From Peronospora farinosa (taxonomy: Eukaryota; Oomycota; Peronosporomycetes; Peronosporales; Peronosporaceae), in NCBI GenBank assembly GCA_947646735.1, contig CANTFK010000986.1, positions 617,135 through 681,134 on the forward strand: 64,000 bases of DNA, read 5' to 3'. The first letter of the stretch is position 1. Each line of letters begins with the position of its first letter. Positions 1-10,934 of this stretch are shown here, piece by piece. Under the pieces are notes generated by a model that had not been told where the DNA came from, did no database searches, and saw nothing but the letters and a program-made list of their open reading frames with translations. Both the position numbers and the translations under genes were made by a program.

Positions 1-49
1 AACAACTCGTTCGTAGGACCGCTCTCTTCGAGCGAGAATGATTGAAAAG

Positions 50-943
50 TCACTCTTTTCGACGTCCCTTGATCGTCTTAATACGTCTCGTGCTCGTTGT
101 TCGATTCACCACGACCTTTAACCGGGAAATAGGTGTCGTTGTTTTTATAGCCAATTCACTCTTTCCAACCGCAACAGGCTCATGGCTCTGTGCCTGTTCT
201 TGTAGCGCTTGACTTCCTGTCAGCCCACCATCAACTGCTACAGGCTCTCGGCTCTGTGGAGGACCATGGGAAGCATGGCTACTTGTCGTCTTCCCATTCA
301 CTACACCAGTCTCCTCGAGCTGGGTAAGAATATGTGCCATTTGACTTTTTGTCAGGACACTTTCAATTACTTCAGGGTTCACGAGCTTGGTAGTATCTGA
401 TGCCGATTGACATACCGTCATCGCACCCTCGACTGTGTTGGACACAACATCAGTCACATAAGACTCTTCCAGGAGCATATCCTTTCCGATTTCCTGCGTA
501 GAGTTAGCGACTTTGCGTGTACGCCAGTCAATCCATGGTTGGTGTTTAGCCAACCAAGGCATGCCTAGGATGAGGTCATACGGACTATCCATACCTAGCA
601 CTTTGAACCTCTCTTTACAAGAGAAGTCACTTAAGCTGAAGGCGAGTTCAACTTGAACTCCCTCCGATTTAACGAGCGCGCCGTTCGCTAAACGAACGAT
701 CGCCTCTTCTCGCTTGCCACCCTGGCAAAGCGACTCATAACTCGCCGATCTATTTTTCAGAGCCGCGAGTTTCACAAAGTTTTGTGATGCACCCGAATTA
801 ACGAGAGGGGTATTAATTCGGTAATAGCCTCGTACTTGAGCGCTATAGACCAAAAGGGTTGAGTTCCGACCTTTCGGTACCTCAGGGACTATGCTTCCCA
901 TTTGTTCGATAACTCTGAGCATAGGGGTAGTCTCAGAGTCCAC
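50..943 (-). pseudogene. Retropepsin (gag-pol protease) region of G1 copy A
   Basis: An open frame of about 297 codons contains a retroviral-type aspartic protease. The family active-site triad D-[ST]-G reads N-S-G here (local context LVNSGASQNF), so the catalytic Asp is replaced by Asn. The equivalent site in copy B (about 62818) keeps LVDSGASQHF. A second conserved block (ILGMPWLAKHQPWIDW) is intact. The frame stops near base 50, while copy B continues into the pol linker, so there is a frameshift near 50-80. Likely non-functional. Identification as a retropepsin is firm from motif and context. Confidence 0.8.
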
Positions 944-1084
944 GACAGTAGGGCATCCCGCCCTTCCTTCGCTACCACATTTCCCGACCCATCTCGGTCA
1001 GGTGCTGAACCCTCGCGTCGTGCACGCTGGTTCTTCGCTCATTTTTTCGGGTAGGGAGCTTTCCTGCTGGGCGTTATAGCACCA

Positions 1085-1690
1085 GCATCAAGCTTGGCAT
1101 AGCAGCGAGCCATCATGTGGTCGCACATGACGAACTGGTAGCAGACCACGTCTGCATTGCATAATTTCATTAGAGTGACATCCGACTTCTCGGCCGACGG
1201 CTTATATTAAGCTGTCGCCAGGGCGCTGTTGTAAGATTTTCTCCTCAACCATGGCAGTTTCAATTGCCTCCTCCATCTTCTTTCTGGAATAGGGCCTGAC
1301 GCGATGGCCCATTCCGTAGTATGTTCATGAATGTAGGCATATTAATGTGTTCCGGTATCGAATTCACATCAATGGACGCAAACAGCGAACGCATCTCCTG
1401 CACATAATCAAGCAGATATCTTTTTGCCTGTCGTGATCCAAAGAAGCGCGCCTGAAGTGACATGCTATTGCTAGGCAACTGGTATATGGCACGAATCTTT
1501 GACTGTAAAATTGTCCATGATGGAAACGCATCAGCGTTTGCCATAAGCGCAGGGTAAGCCCACTCTGACGCTTCTCCACGCAAATTTGACATGTCATACG
1601 ATGCCATCCTGGTGTCGTCTTCGATGAGCTGCGCAATACCGCATTACTCCACGGATAAAATACAGTGGACAGTCGTGTGTGTTGCAGACC
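1085..1690 (-). pseudogene. gag fragment (3' part) of G1 copy A
   Basis: Antisense reading gives a gag-like stretch (MSNLRGEASEWAYPALM, then RFFGSRQAKRYLLDYVQEM) parallel to copy B 61998-62530. The zinc knuckle, CYKCGKRGHMMARC in copy B, reads CYQFVMCDHMMARC near 1110-1160, so one ligand cysteine is lost. Two overlapping frames show frameshifts. The segment ends at 1690, immediately next to the target-site duplication of the copia element, and the remaining 5' part of gag resumes at 6969. Confidence 0.8.
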
Positions 1691-1695
1691 CATCA
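1691..1695. repeat. Target-site duplication, left copy (CATCA)
   Basis: CATCA directly precedes the 5' LTR of the copia element and is repeated exactly at 6964-6968 after the 3' LTR. A 5-bp duplication is the usual length for Ty1/copia integration. It fixes the element boundaries and shows that the flanking gag halves were once contiguous. Confidence 0.9.
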
Positions 1696-2068
1696 TGTTG
1701 GAAATGGGTTTGTCTTTTGAAGAAAAGATTTCCGTATACAAACTTACCATGGGCAAATGCATACAGAGGTTAAAAGTGTGATGCGAAACGATTGGCAAGG
1801 GAGTTACACTCGTGGTAATAAAAGCAGCCTACAGAGGTGTTCTATGTATGTTTCTATATTTTAGGATTACGGTCAAAATAACTCAGGAGTTTTTTCTTTC
1901 TCCTGGGATTAATAAACTTCCTCTTTTTACTCCTAAAGCTAGCTGATTTTTTCCGGCAACTTTCTCTGGCACTAATACGCCACCTTACTCGTGTGATTAT
2001 TTTGTGCAGTGGATTCACTAACAGGTTCCCTCTACTTACGTCTAGTCACGCGTGGTCTTTATTCTACA
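1696..2068 (+). repeat. 5' LTR of the copia element
   Basis: Starts TGTTGGAAATG and ends TTCTACA. The body, about 1715-2055, is essentially identical to 6612-6951 in the 3' LTR; the only difference noticed is ACTAATACG versus ACTAACACG. The outer 15-20 bases at both ends differ more than the body. Confidence 0.9.
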
Positions 2069-2141
2069 GGTTATGAGCCCAAGGATTACGGCCATTTATT
2101 AAGTTCACAAAGTTTTAAACAAAGACCTTCGTTGCGATTAC

Positions 2142-3632
2142 GTGGAAGTACCATCTGGTAAAGGAAGGGTTGAGATCGAGATGGAGGACAGCGAGGATAA
2201 AACATCCGCTGCCATTCACGTTCTTTTGAACTATGTCAAGCGTCTGGCAGGATTGGTAGCTGTTGAGGAAGGACGCTCTCAAGCATCGGCTCCAAATACA
2301 TCGCCCGGGTCACGGCGAGGTTCTAATACCTCGGACAACGCAAGTGTTTTTCGCTAGAAACTCAAAAATTACGGGCCATTTGGCCAAAGGATGACAGTAA
2401 ATGATCTCAGTGGAGAGGATGGCATTGACGGGGTGGAGATATACGTGCTGGGGCAGCTCGCGCTCAACAAGAGTACCCTCGTGAAGCACAGGATCACGGG
2501 ATGGTGGGAGATATGTCACCGCAAAGACATCCCGTGACGAATCCGTTTGGCTCATCTGGGGGTGTAAAAATACCAAAGTTGAGCTTTCAGAATTATAACG
2601 GAGCTGAAATATATGCAGGACTCGGTGCCGATTTTAAGCAGTGGGCTTACCTGTTTATCGAGGCAATTGAGGTCGCGGTATTGTCCTCTGGATTGCTTGG
2701 ACGGAACGTTTGAAGGTAAACAAGCTTGGAGAGCATATGGAAGGCCATGCGGTCAGTTACTTTCAAGCAAATATTAGCATATGGTGGGCAGTTTCGCCTC
2801 AACTATACTATGTTTTGGACCAGATGCACATGCATTTAAGGTCAACATCACGCATCAACAGGCTGCAAACAGGTTCGCCGCGTAAAAGAATGTGTCTAGG
2901 TATTGGACCGAACATTTCCTGTATCTTGTGGCTTTAGCCAGAAAGAGCGGTTTGCACGAGAAGTTGATTGTGGAAAATATCGTTAAATATGCTGCACCTC
3001 ATCTGAAAATGGCATTGATGATTCGCTACAATCCCCAGCGACAAGATTACATTCAGCACGCACAAGAATTCATTGCGTGGGCTCAGGAGCTGGAAGGTGA
3101 TTTGCATAAGCCCAAGAAATTGGGGCAAAATCACGTGAATTCGATAAATGAGGGGAAAACACATCAAAGTTGCTACAATTGTGGCATGGAAGGGCACATT
3201 CGAAAAGATTTTTCACATGCACGCAAACGTACCAAACATTTTGAAAAGAAAAAGGGACGCCAGGATGATGGAGACAACGATCGACGCTACGCGTTGGTCA
3301 CAGTCGACGAAATATTCGAATATTTTTCAAGTTCTGAAGAATCTAAATTTTTGAGTGATGATTTATGGATAGTCGACAGTGGAGATAGTCGGCATTTGGT
3401 GTCAGATGAAAGTCTTCTTGAAGATGCAGAACTTTGCAGCGAGAAAGAAAATTTTAATTTTCCGGATGGTGGAGTACTACGGGTAACTAAGGTTGGAAGT
3501 GTTACAATGCATAGTACATCTGGCGTCAAGTCAACCATTGTCCTATCGGAAGTCTACTACGCACCGACTCTGGCAAAGAATCTCATATCTTTGGGATATT
3601 CGAGAAAAAGGGTGCATTTTGAGAGACAATGA
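2142..3632 (+). pseudogene. copia gag and protease remains
   Basis: Three overlapping frames carry gag. The best piece, 2892-3632, has a retroviral zinc knuckle reading CYNCGMEGHIRKDF, where the CX2CX4HX4C pattern has Phe in place of the last Cys. It is followed by a copia-type protease (LWIVDSGDSRHLV) with the catalytic D-S-G intact and the usual downstream sequence ending in a leucine-rich ...LISLG stretch. Frame breaks at about 2357, 2710 and 2890 separate the pieces. Degenerate; no single product is expected. Confidence 0.8.
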
Positions 3633-3989
3633 GAAAGATATGGATATGATGCTTGGAAAGGACGTGTTGCTCCGTGTGGAAGTGTATGGGTCAATTTTTT
3701 GTAACGAAGCTACGCAAATATACCCATTGACGTGACTAAGAGCTTTTCGAATATGGTTTTGAACGTGGCGACAGAAGGCGTGCAAAGCGATGTCTTTCCA
3801 GGTCAGGCATTGCAATAATGGATCACTCGATACCGAATCGTCTGACATGTGCCGAAGGAAAATCCACAAGGGCAAAGCAAGCGCAGAAAGACACGAGTCA
3901 ACACGCTCCGATTGACCGTGTGGATGAAGCTATCTGCAGTGACCTGAAAGCCTATTACCCCACGAGATAGACGTGGAAATCGCTATTTA

Positions 3990-4451
3990 GTGGTGTTTTT
4001 CGACCATTTTTCAAATTACGTCCGAGTATTTGCTGCTCGAACAAAAGACAGAGCGGCAAAAATGTTTGAGCATTTTCTTGTTTGGTTTGAAAACGAGTTT
4101 AAATGCAGGATTAACGTGTTGAGAACAGATGGTGGTGGAGAGTGTCGAAATGTTGATCTCTTTTGTAAAGAGACCGGTGTTAGGCGTCAAGCTACGGAAG
4201 CCGGCAGTTCAGCATCAAATGGTAAAGCAGAAAGGATGAACCGAACCATTTTTGATATGATTCGATGCATGATTCTTGGTTCTGGAGTGCCTCTAATTTA
4301 TTGGTCAGAGGCGTTAGAGTATGCAACCTACATACTTAACCGAAGCCCCACAAGATCAAACTTTGGAAGAGTGTCTCCAATTGAATTGCTAACGAAAGCA
4401 CAAACAAGTGTAAACGATATTGTTGTTTTTGGGTCGCCGTGCATGGCATAG
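3990..4451 (+). pseudogene. copia integrase core remains
   Basis: This frame carries the end of the integrase core: an aromatic-rich start (HFSNYVRVFAARTKD), the catalytic D block RTDGGGEC and the catalytic E block NGKAERMNRT, followed by WSEALEYATYILNRSP. These match the Ty1/copia integrase pattern. The zinc-binding N-terminus and the first catalytic Asp fall in the broken region upstream (about 3640-3990). The frame ends early at 4451. Confidence 0.82.
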
Positions 4452-4826
4452 CGTGATCCGAAAAAAAAGTTGTTGGAGCGACACGCCGAGAAGGCGCTAA
4501 TAACTTGGAAAAAATGACGAAACGAAAGGCTACAAGATTATATTTTTAAAAGACAGAGTGGTAACCATAATTCGTCACGTGAGGAATATTGAAACTCTCA
4601 ACGATGAATCCAACAATAAAATTGTTTAAATTTTAAAGGATGACGAAGAAGACTAGTTGGAGAAACTCGCACTGGAACGAACACCTTGTGGAGAAAATAA
4701 CAATTTGTGTAACGAAGATTGTGATGAGAATGAAACTGATACACGCAAAAGTAATGATGAAGTTGCTGGAAAATTGCTCCTAGGAAATCGGGCCGACGGA
4801 GCAATTAGACACCCAAGGCAGCTGCA

Positions 4827-6440
4827 TTGGAAAAGGTGAAAACTCTGAAAGAAAACAATCGAGGAAAGGCAATTTCGAAAACAAGAGACAACGTAATTTC
4901 ATACCATGAAGGAAATACATTATTAGCACTCGCGGTTATTGATTCAAGTATGTTAAATGATGGAAAATTTGCGTCGCTACCTGTATCACAAAGTTACAAC
5001 GAAGCTCATCAAGCGAAATATTCTCAAATGTGGAAAGCAGCGGAAGAAGCCGAATTTAAGTCATTAGAAGATGTTGGGACTTGGAAAATTGTGTGTCGGG
5101 ATGTCAACAAAAATTCGTTGCCGACTAAGTGGGTTTATAAGACAAAACTGAAGGCAGATGTTACGATTAATCGATACAAGGCGAGACCTGTGGCTCGTGG
5201 TGACAGATTAGAATTTTTGATGAAGATTACTACGTAACTATTTTTAACTGTTATGGAGCTGAACAACATGAAAGTTATCTTGATTATGGCTATAATATGG
5301 AAAGTTCCGGCCCGTCACGGTGACTTACCAAGCGCATACCCAAAGGATGAAACGGAGGGAAATTACGAAATACATCTACAGATACCGAAAGCGATGGAAA
5401 TTTCAAGTGACAAAATGAACGAACTTGGTGCAAAATGCACAGGATATTTGCTGTTAAAGTTTCAACGAAACCTTCACGGTTTAAAGCAAGCAGGTCGAAG
5501 GTGGTATGAACTGTTACGAAAACGCTGATCAATCTGGGGTTTATGCATTGTTTAACTGACACGTGTATCTTCGCTCGTATGGAGGATTGCGGAATGGTAC
5601 CGATTGAAGTTTACGTCGACGATTTATTGGTGACTAGAACGAGCGTATCATTAATCGACAAATTTTTCGATGAGATGAAAGTTCTCGACCTTAAAGATCT
5701 TGGAAATGTTGAAAAAATTCTGGGCATGAGAATTGAAGGAGATTCAGCGATTGGATACACGATTGATCAAGAATTAACGATTGATGAAATGCTGGAAAAG
5801 CATGGACTAGAAGATGCGAACACTGTAAACTCACCAATTTCAGAGCTATAGATGTATGAGGAGTTAAACGAATTACTCCCAGTGAAGTCAAGCGGGAATA
5901 CACCCACTGTCAGAAAATTTCAGTCACTTGTCGGCAGTTTACTCTGGATTCGAGGTGCACACGACCAGATATTTCTTCGCGGTTCATCGGGCTACACGAC
6001 GTACACACGCGCCGACTTTGATGGATTATAAAGTGGCAAAGCGTATTGCGCGGTACTTGAAAGGAACAAGAAGCCTGAAAGTATGTTTGGAACACGATGA
6101 TGAGAAGAGCATATAATAAGCTACAGTGACGCTGATTTTGCAGCTAATAAAGACGATCGGAAGATATTAGCGCAAATGTGATTTACGTAAATGGCATAAT
6201 TGCTGGATGGAACTGTAAGAAGCAAGGGACAGTGGCGCTTTCCACTGCCGAGGCGGAATTTGTGACTGCTGCAGTTGGAGGACGAGAGGCATTGGGTTTA
6301 AAGGAGCTGTTTGCGGAATTTGGTATGCAGTCAAAACGCCAATAATTCTAAAAACTGATAACCAAGCTGCAATTAAACAGCTTGAAAGTGAAGCAAGTGC
6401 TGCGAGCTCAAAGCATGTGGATGTTAAGTTGAAGTTTTAA
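4827..6440 (+). pseudogene. copia reverse transcriptase and RNase H remains
   Basis: Successive frames hold the copia RT: the entry block QMWKAAEEAEFKSLE with LPTKWVYKTKLKAD (4827-5237), a middle part with LHGLKQAGRRWYELL (5253-5528) and the polymerase active site YVDDLLVT (about 5604-5633, frame 5543-5851). RNase H follows, without a clean frame, at about 6116-6440 and includes GTVALSTAEAEFVTAA. The catalytic YVDD is intact, but at least four stops or shifts separate the segments. Confidence 0.85.
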
Positions 6441-6593
6441 AAACTATGCAAAGAAAGGCACCGTGAAACTAGTGCATGTGGCGAGTAAAGACATGGTAGC
6501 TGACTTGTTAACGATAACTTTAAATGCACCACGGATTGTGGAGCTAAGGATGCAGATGGGACTAAAATGAAGCCCCAGTATGTTTGGAAGGAG

Positions 6594-6963
6594 TGTTGGA
6601 AATGAGATGTATTTTGAAGAAAAGATTTCCGTATACAAACTTACCATGGGCAAATGCATACAGAGGTTAAAAGTGTGATGCGAAACGATTGGCAAGGGAG
6701 TTACACTCGTGGTAATAAAAGCAGCCTACAGAGGTGTTCTATGTATGTTTCTATATTTTAGGATTACGGTCAAAATAACTCAGGAGTTTTTTCTTTCTCC
6801 TGGGATTAATAAACTTCCTCTTTTTACTCCTAAAGCTAGCTGATTTTTTCCGGCAACTTTCTCTGGCACTAACACGCCACCTTACTCGTGTGATTATTTT
6901 GTGCAGTGGATTCACTAACAGGTTCCCTCTACTTACGTCTAGTCACGCGTGGTTCTCTCTACA
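6594..6963 (+). repeat. 3' LTR of the copia element
   Basis: Starts TGTTGGAAATG and ends TCTCTACA, followed directly by CATCA (6964-6968). A purine-rich stretch (GGAAGGAG) just upstream at about 6586-6593 is a plausible polypurine tract. Length 370 bp against 373 bp for the 5' LTR. Confidence 0.9.
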
Positions 6964-6968
6964 CATCA
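6964..6968. repeat. Target-site duplication, right copy (CATCA)
   Basis: Exact repeat of 1691-1695, immediately after the 3' LTR of the copia element. Confidence 0.9.
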
Positions 6969-7336
6969 AACCTCGAAGGGTCCATTCGAATGGGCCTTGG
7001 CTAATTAGACAGGGCAGAGAGCGTCTCCACAGTTCTGTTGAGCGCCTCGTTTCGAGCTTGCTCACGTAAAAGCTCATTCTGTGTCTTACTAATTAATTCT
7101 AATGCAGCATGGTTATGTGCCTTGGACGCTTCTATACGCTGTCCGCAACATGTTGCTCAGGAGGACGATGCAAAGGTTGTCCAAGCTTTTTTACCAAGTC
7201 CCTACGCCAAATGCTCAGCCAACTTCCTATGATGTTGGGAGAATTAAAAAATCCTCCCATCCATACTGAGGGCCATCCATGCTCACACGCACGCTCAGAG
7301 AGACAAGTCGTGGGAAGGACTACTAGTGCTACCAAG
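6969..7336 (-). pseudogene. gag 5' part and leader of G1 copy A
   Basis: This is the other half of the gag that is split by the copia element. The antisense of 6969 onward reads into the same sequence as copy B 61930 backwards, including the stretch around CAACATGTTGCTCAG (7147-7161), which copy B carries at 61710-61724. The leader next to the LTR (antisense of 7290-7336) matches copy B 61526-61580, including the block around CTACTAGTGCTACC. No open gag frame survives. Confidence 0.75.
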
Positions 7337-7812
7337 TTTATACGGGCGCTTCGTAAAGAAGATGCTAGCAAACACCTTTAAGCAGCGTGAGGAAGCGGTT
7401 AGACCGTCTTACCTCCGCGGCCGGTGGTGGTTGCGTTGGTCGGTCGCCTTAAGCGAACCGCGCAACGAACTTTAGAACAAACATCTAACTGCGTCGCGGA
7501 AGCTGTTGCCAGTCTTCCTGCGCGCAGTGAGTGAAAAAGTAATTAAAGACTGCATAAATTTGATAGAATACAGTCAAATGTAAATTTAGTAAATCTTACT
7601 ACTGATTGTTTGAATGTAATAACGAATACGCGTCTCTTTAGAATTGTATCCCTACGTGAGAGCTTAAATATATTTAAGCTCGCTGATGGCGTCCGTTTGT
7701 GACGTCACCTTGACACCTAGTCCCAGCTGGGCGTCATTCCCGTCGAATGTGAATCCATCCATGAATATCACATTCGCGACGATGATTCACATTGATAAGC
7801 TTCACCCAAGTG
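7337..7812 (-). repeat. LTR fragment of G1 copy A
   Basis: The antisense of 7660-7812 aligns over about 150 bases with the solo LTR at 34465-35036, including CACCCAAGTGG, ATGAATATCACATTC and CCCAGCTGGGCGTCA. The segment 7337-7660 corresponds to the less conserved 3' half. Similarity stops abruptly at about 7812, before the LTR start is reached. What follows (7813-7926) is unrelated. Confidence 0.75.
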
Positions 7813-7926
7813 GAAAATATAAATTGATTTCGTCATTATATCGGCCAGCATGGACAGCCAGAGGACCACTTGACAATCTTCTGATCTTTTTGCGCACAAT
7901 GTGGTAACATATGTCGATGTGTTTAG

Positions 7927-8010
7927 TAACGGGACAGAAGTTATACGAGTTCGTTAAGTATATGATACTTAACGGGGAGGTCTTATAAGGACGTGGTACC
8001 TCCAGCGATA
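7927..8010 (+). repeat. Short G1 LTR start fragment, opposite orientation
   Basis: The sequence from GTAACGGGACAG to about 8010 matches the first 80-90 bases of the G1 LTRs at 21866 and 34465 (GTTAAGTATATGA, AACGGGGAGGTCT, ACGTGGTACC), now on the plus strand. It therefore faces the minus-strand LTR fragment 7337-7812 head to head, separated by about 115 unrelated bases, which suggests a local inversion or two truncated insertions. Confidence 0.65.
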
Positions 8011-8407
8011 CATTCCGTATTCTATGAAGCAAAGTCGGTAAACAGGCACGTAAAGGTGTCGAGTCTTTATTCAGGAAACTTCTCGAGCAGCAAGCGGAAA
8101 TCTGGCAAACGACGTCTTGGCGATGACGTTGCTACGATTGTACAGTACCTGACTGTGGTCAAGATCGTGAGTCAGGATAGGTAGAAGGCATCTGAATGAT
8201 TTGGAAGGTTGCAATTTGCCTAGAGGTTGCAAAACAATTTCGCGAACTAAGTACCAAATAAAAGCTCTTTGCATCTTGTCATCTACGCTACCTAATCTGT
8301 ACTTTACATACTACATGTATTCATGAGAGGCTCTGCTTGCTTTAGTTCAACCTACCAGCTTTGCTAGTTGAAATGCTTTCAACAAGCAATAGATTATAAA
8401 ATCAGTT
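8011..8407. other. Intergenic, upstream of the hydroxylase gene
   Basis: No supported gene. Contains the presumed promoter and 5' leader of the gene starting at 8408; no clear core promoter motif was recognised. Confidence 0.5.
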
Positions 8408-9343
8408 ATGAGTAAAAAGCAGCCAAGTCAGAGCTCTGAAGATTGTGCGCCTGTCATTTTCGTCGCATCCACCTTCCCTAGCAACATCACCTTCATGCTC
8501 CAGTTTGTTACTCGACGCTGCAAATACTACGCGTTCATCAATGCATTTATATGCAGTGTCGCCATGGGCAGTTACATTTCTGTATCATCTCTGAAACGTC
8601 ATGTCGAGTCTTCCGGGATGTTCCATCATCTGGTGGTGGTCTATAGCGTGAGTTTGCTGCGAATTCTAGCAATGATCAAGTGGTTCGAATGGATTACGAC
8701 CAAGAAGCAGCAGATCAATCGAGACAAGCGGGTGCAACTTACTCACGAGCAGATGAGATCTATCTACTACCGCATCTTGTGGCTGGTGGTGCCGACCGAA
8801 TGCATCTCCTTCTGGTTTGCGCAGCGGACTGCTGTGTCTGTACAAGGCAGCGTAGATTGGCAATCATTCCTTGTTGAGTACGCCACGTTCATTCCCAAGT
8901 CTCTTCTTTTTGAGGTCATTTTTGACTTCTTTCACTTCACGATGCACTGGGTTTGCCACTACAGCACGTGGCTCTACCGAAATGTGCATAAGCGCCACCA
9001 TCTGCATCTTCACCCGTGCCCTTTGTCGACGTATGAGCAAGACGGCTTCGATTTGTGCCTCACAAACGTGCTGCCGTTTTGTCTCGCGTGGAGTCTTGGC
9101 TCGTTCTCAGATCTCCAGCTGCACCTACTTTTTGCCTACAAGACGTACGTGGAAGTTGCCGGTCACTCTGGTTTGGACATCAAAGGCTTTTCGTTTCCGC
9201 AAATGCCACTGGTGAATAGCGCCACAAGCCTTTGTCTACGAGTACATGATCATGACGTTCATCACACGCACCCACGCTGGAATTTTGCCAAGCGGTTTTC
9301 ACTTTGGGACAAGCTTTTTCGCACCTACCGCCCGGGCAAATAA
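8408..9343 (+). CDS. Fatty-acid hydroxylase / sterol desaturase superfamily membrane protein
   Basis: A single-exon gene of 311 residues. Members are di-iron membrane oxidases of the ER acting on sterols, sphingolipids or fatty acids. The diagnostic histidine clusters are present in order: HFTMH (about residue 178), HKRHH (about 196) and HDHDVHHTH (about 277). Hydrophobic stretches around residues 40-60, 75-95, 120-140 and 220-245 fit a multi-span membrane protein. Length is normal for the family (250-350). The substrate cannot be decided from sequence alone: C-4 sterol methyl oxidase, C-5 sterol desaturase-like, cholesterol 25-hydroxylase-like and alkane-type enzymes share these motifs. It converges on the E2 gene at 9692. 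Confidence 0.85.
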   Translation: MSKKQPSQSSEDCAPVIFVASTFPSNITFMLQFVTRRCKYYAFINAFICSVAMGSYISVSSLKRHVESSGMFHHLVVVYSVSLLRILAMIKWFEWITTKKQQINRDKRVQLTHEQMRSIYYRILWLVVPTECISFWFAQRTAVSVQGSVDWQSFLVEYATFIPKSLLFEVIFDFFHFTMHWVCHYSTWLYRNVHKRHHLHLHPCPLSTYEQDGFDLCLTNVLPFCLAWSLGSFSDLQLHLLFAYKTYVEVAGHSGLDIKGFSFPQMPLVNSATSLCLRVHDHDVHHTHPRWNFAKRFSLWDKLFRTYRPGK

Positions 9344-9691
9344 TATCTGCCACAAGTGTCGCTCCAAGTAAGCTGGGCTAATAGCTTCTATAAATAACAA
9401 GACTTGATCCCGGTAGCATTTTGGAATCAAGCCACATATTAGTGAGCAGAGGATCGGAGGCAACACTTGAGTTAGTCTAAAAGACGTGTCAAATTCGAAT
9501 TGTTTCAAGGCGGGATCTCATCTACAAACCTAAGTACCTCACGAGGGCCAGAATGTCAACGACACTGCTGAGAGGATAAGTGCAAGAACGAGAAGGCACT
9601 ACATGCGAAGTGCTAGCCACACCTAGACAATGACATTTTTTATAAGAGGTGAATCAATACCGTGCTTTCTTTCTACCACAGAGCACTTAAT
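9344..9691. other. Intergenic between convergent genes
   Basis: 348 bases between the hydroxylase stop and the E2 stop. Presumably the two 3' UTRs; no feature recognised. Confidence 0.5.
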
Positions 9692-10822
<1,131 letters not shown>

Positions 10823-10934
10823 TCTGCAATTGAAAATAACCTGTTTCCATTGGCGAATTGCCTGATCCGAATTTAAGAATTTTTGAAAAAACACTATTTT
10901 CGGATACTACTGTAGGATTTGCGATCTTTTAAGG
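10823..10934. promoter_or_regulatory. Probable shared promoter of divergent E2 and kinase genes
   Basis: Only 112 bases separate the start codons of the minus-strand E2 (10822) and the plus-strand kinase (10935). Both promoters and leaders must lie here or overlap the genes. No specific motif is claimed; inferred from geometry alone. Confidence 0.45.

Larger units (their letters stand above)
1696..6963 (+). mobile_element. Ty1/copia LTR retrotransposon inserted in G1 gag
   Basis: A complete 5,268-bp element with two LTRs (1696-2068 and 6594-6963), both TG...CA, flanked by the CATCA duplication. The internal order is gag with zinc knuckle, protease, integrase, reverse transcriptase, RNase H. 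Integrase before RT is diagnostic of Ty1/copia. The coding region is broken into several frames by stops and shifts, so this copy cannot make a full polyprotein. It inserted after the gypsy element was already in place. Confidence 0.93.
1..7812 (-). mobile_element. Ty3/gypsy-like element G1, copy A, partial and interrupted
   Basis: Minus-strand LTR retroelement running off the left edge. Read on the minus strand it has an LTR remnant (7812-7337), leader and gag start (7336-6969), then a Ty1/copia insertion, then the rest of gag (1690-1085) and an aspartic-protease region (943-50). Gag and protease match copy B (60919-64000) closely along most of their length. For example, the antisense of 6969-6999 corresponds to the segment of copy B around 61895-61930. 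The copy is dead: gag frames are broken, the zinc knuckle has lost a cysteine and the protease catalytic residue is changed. Reverse transcriptase would lie left of base 1 and is not visible. Confidence 0.85.
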
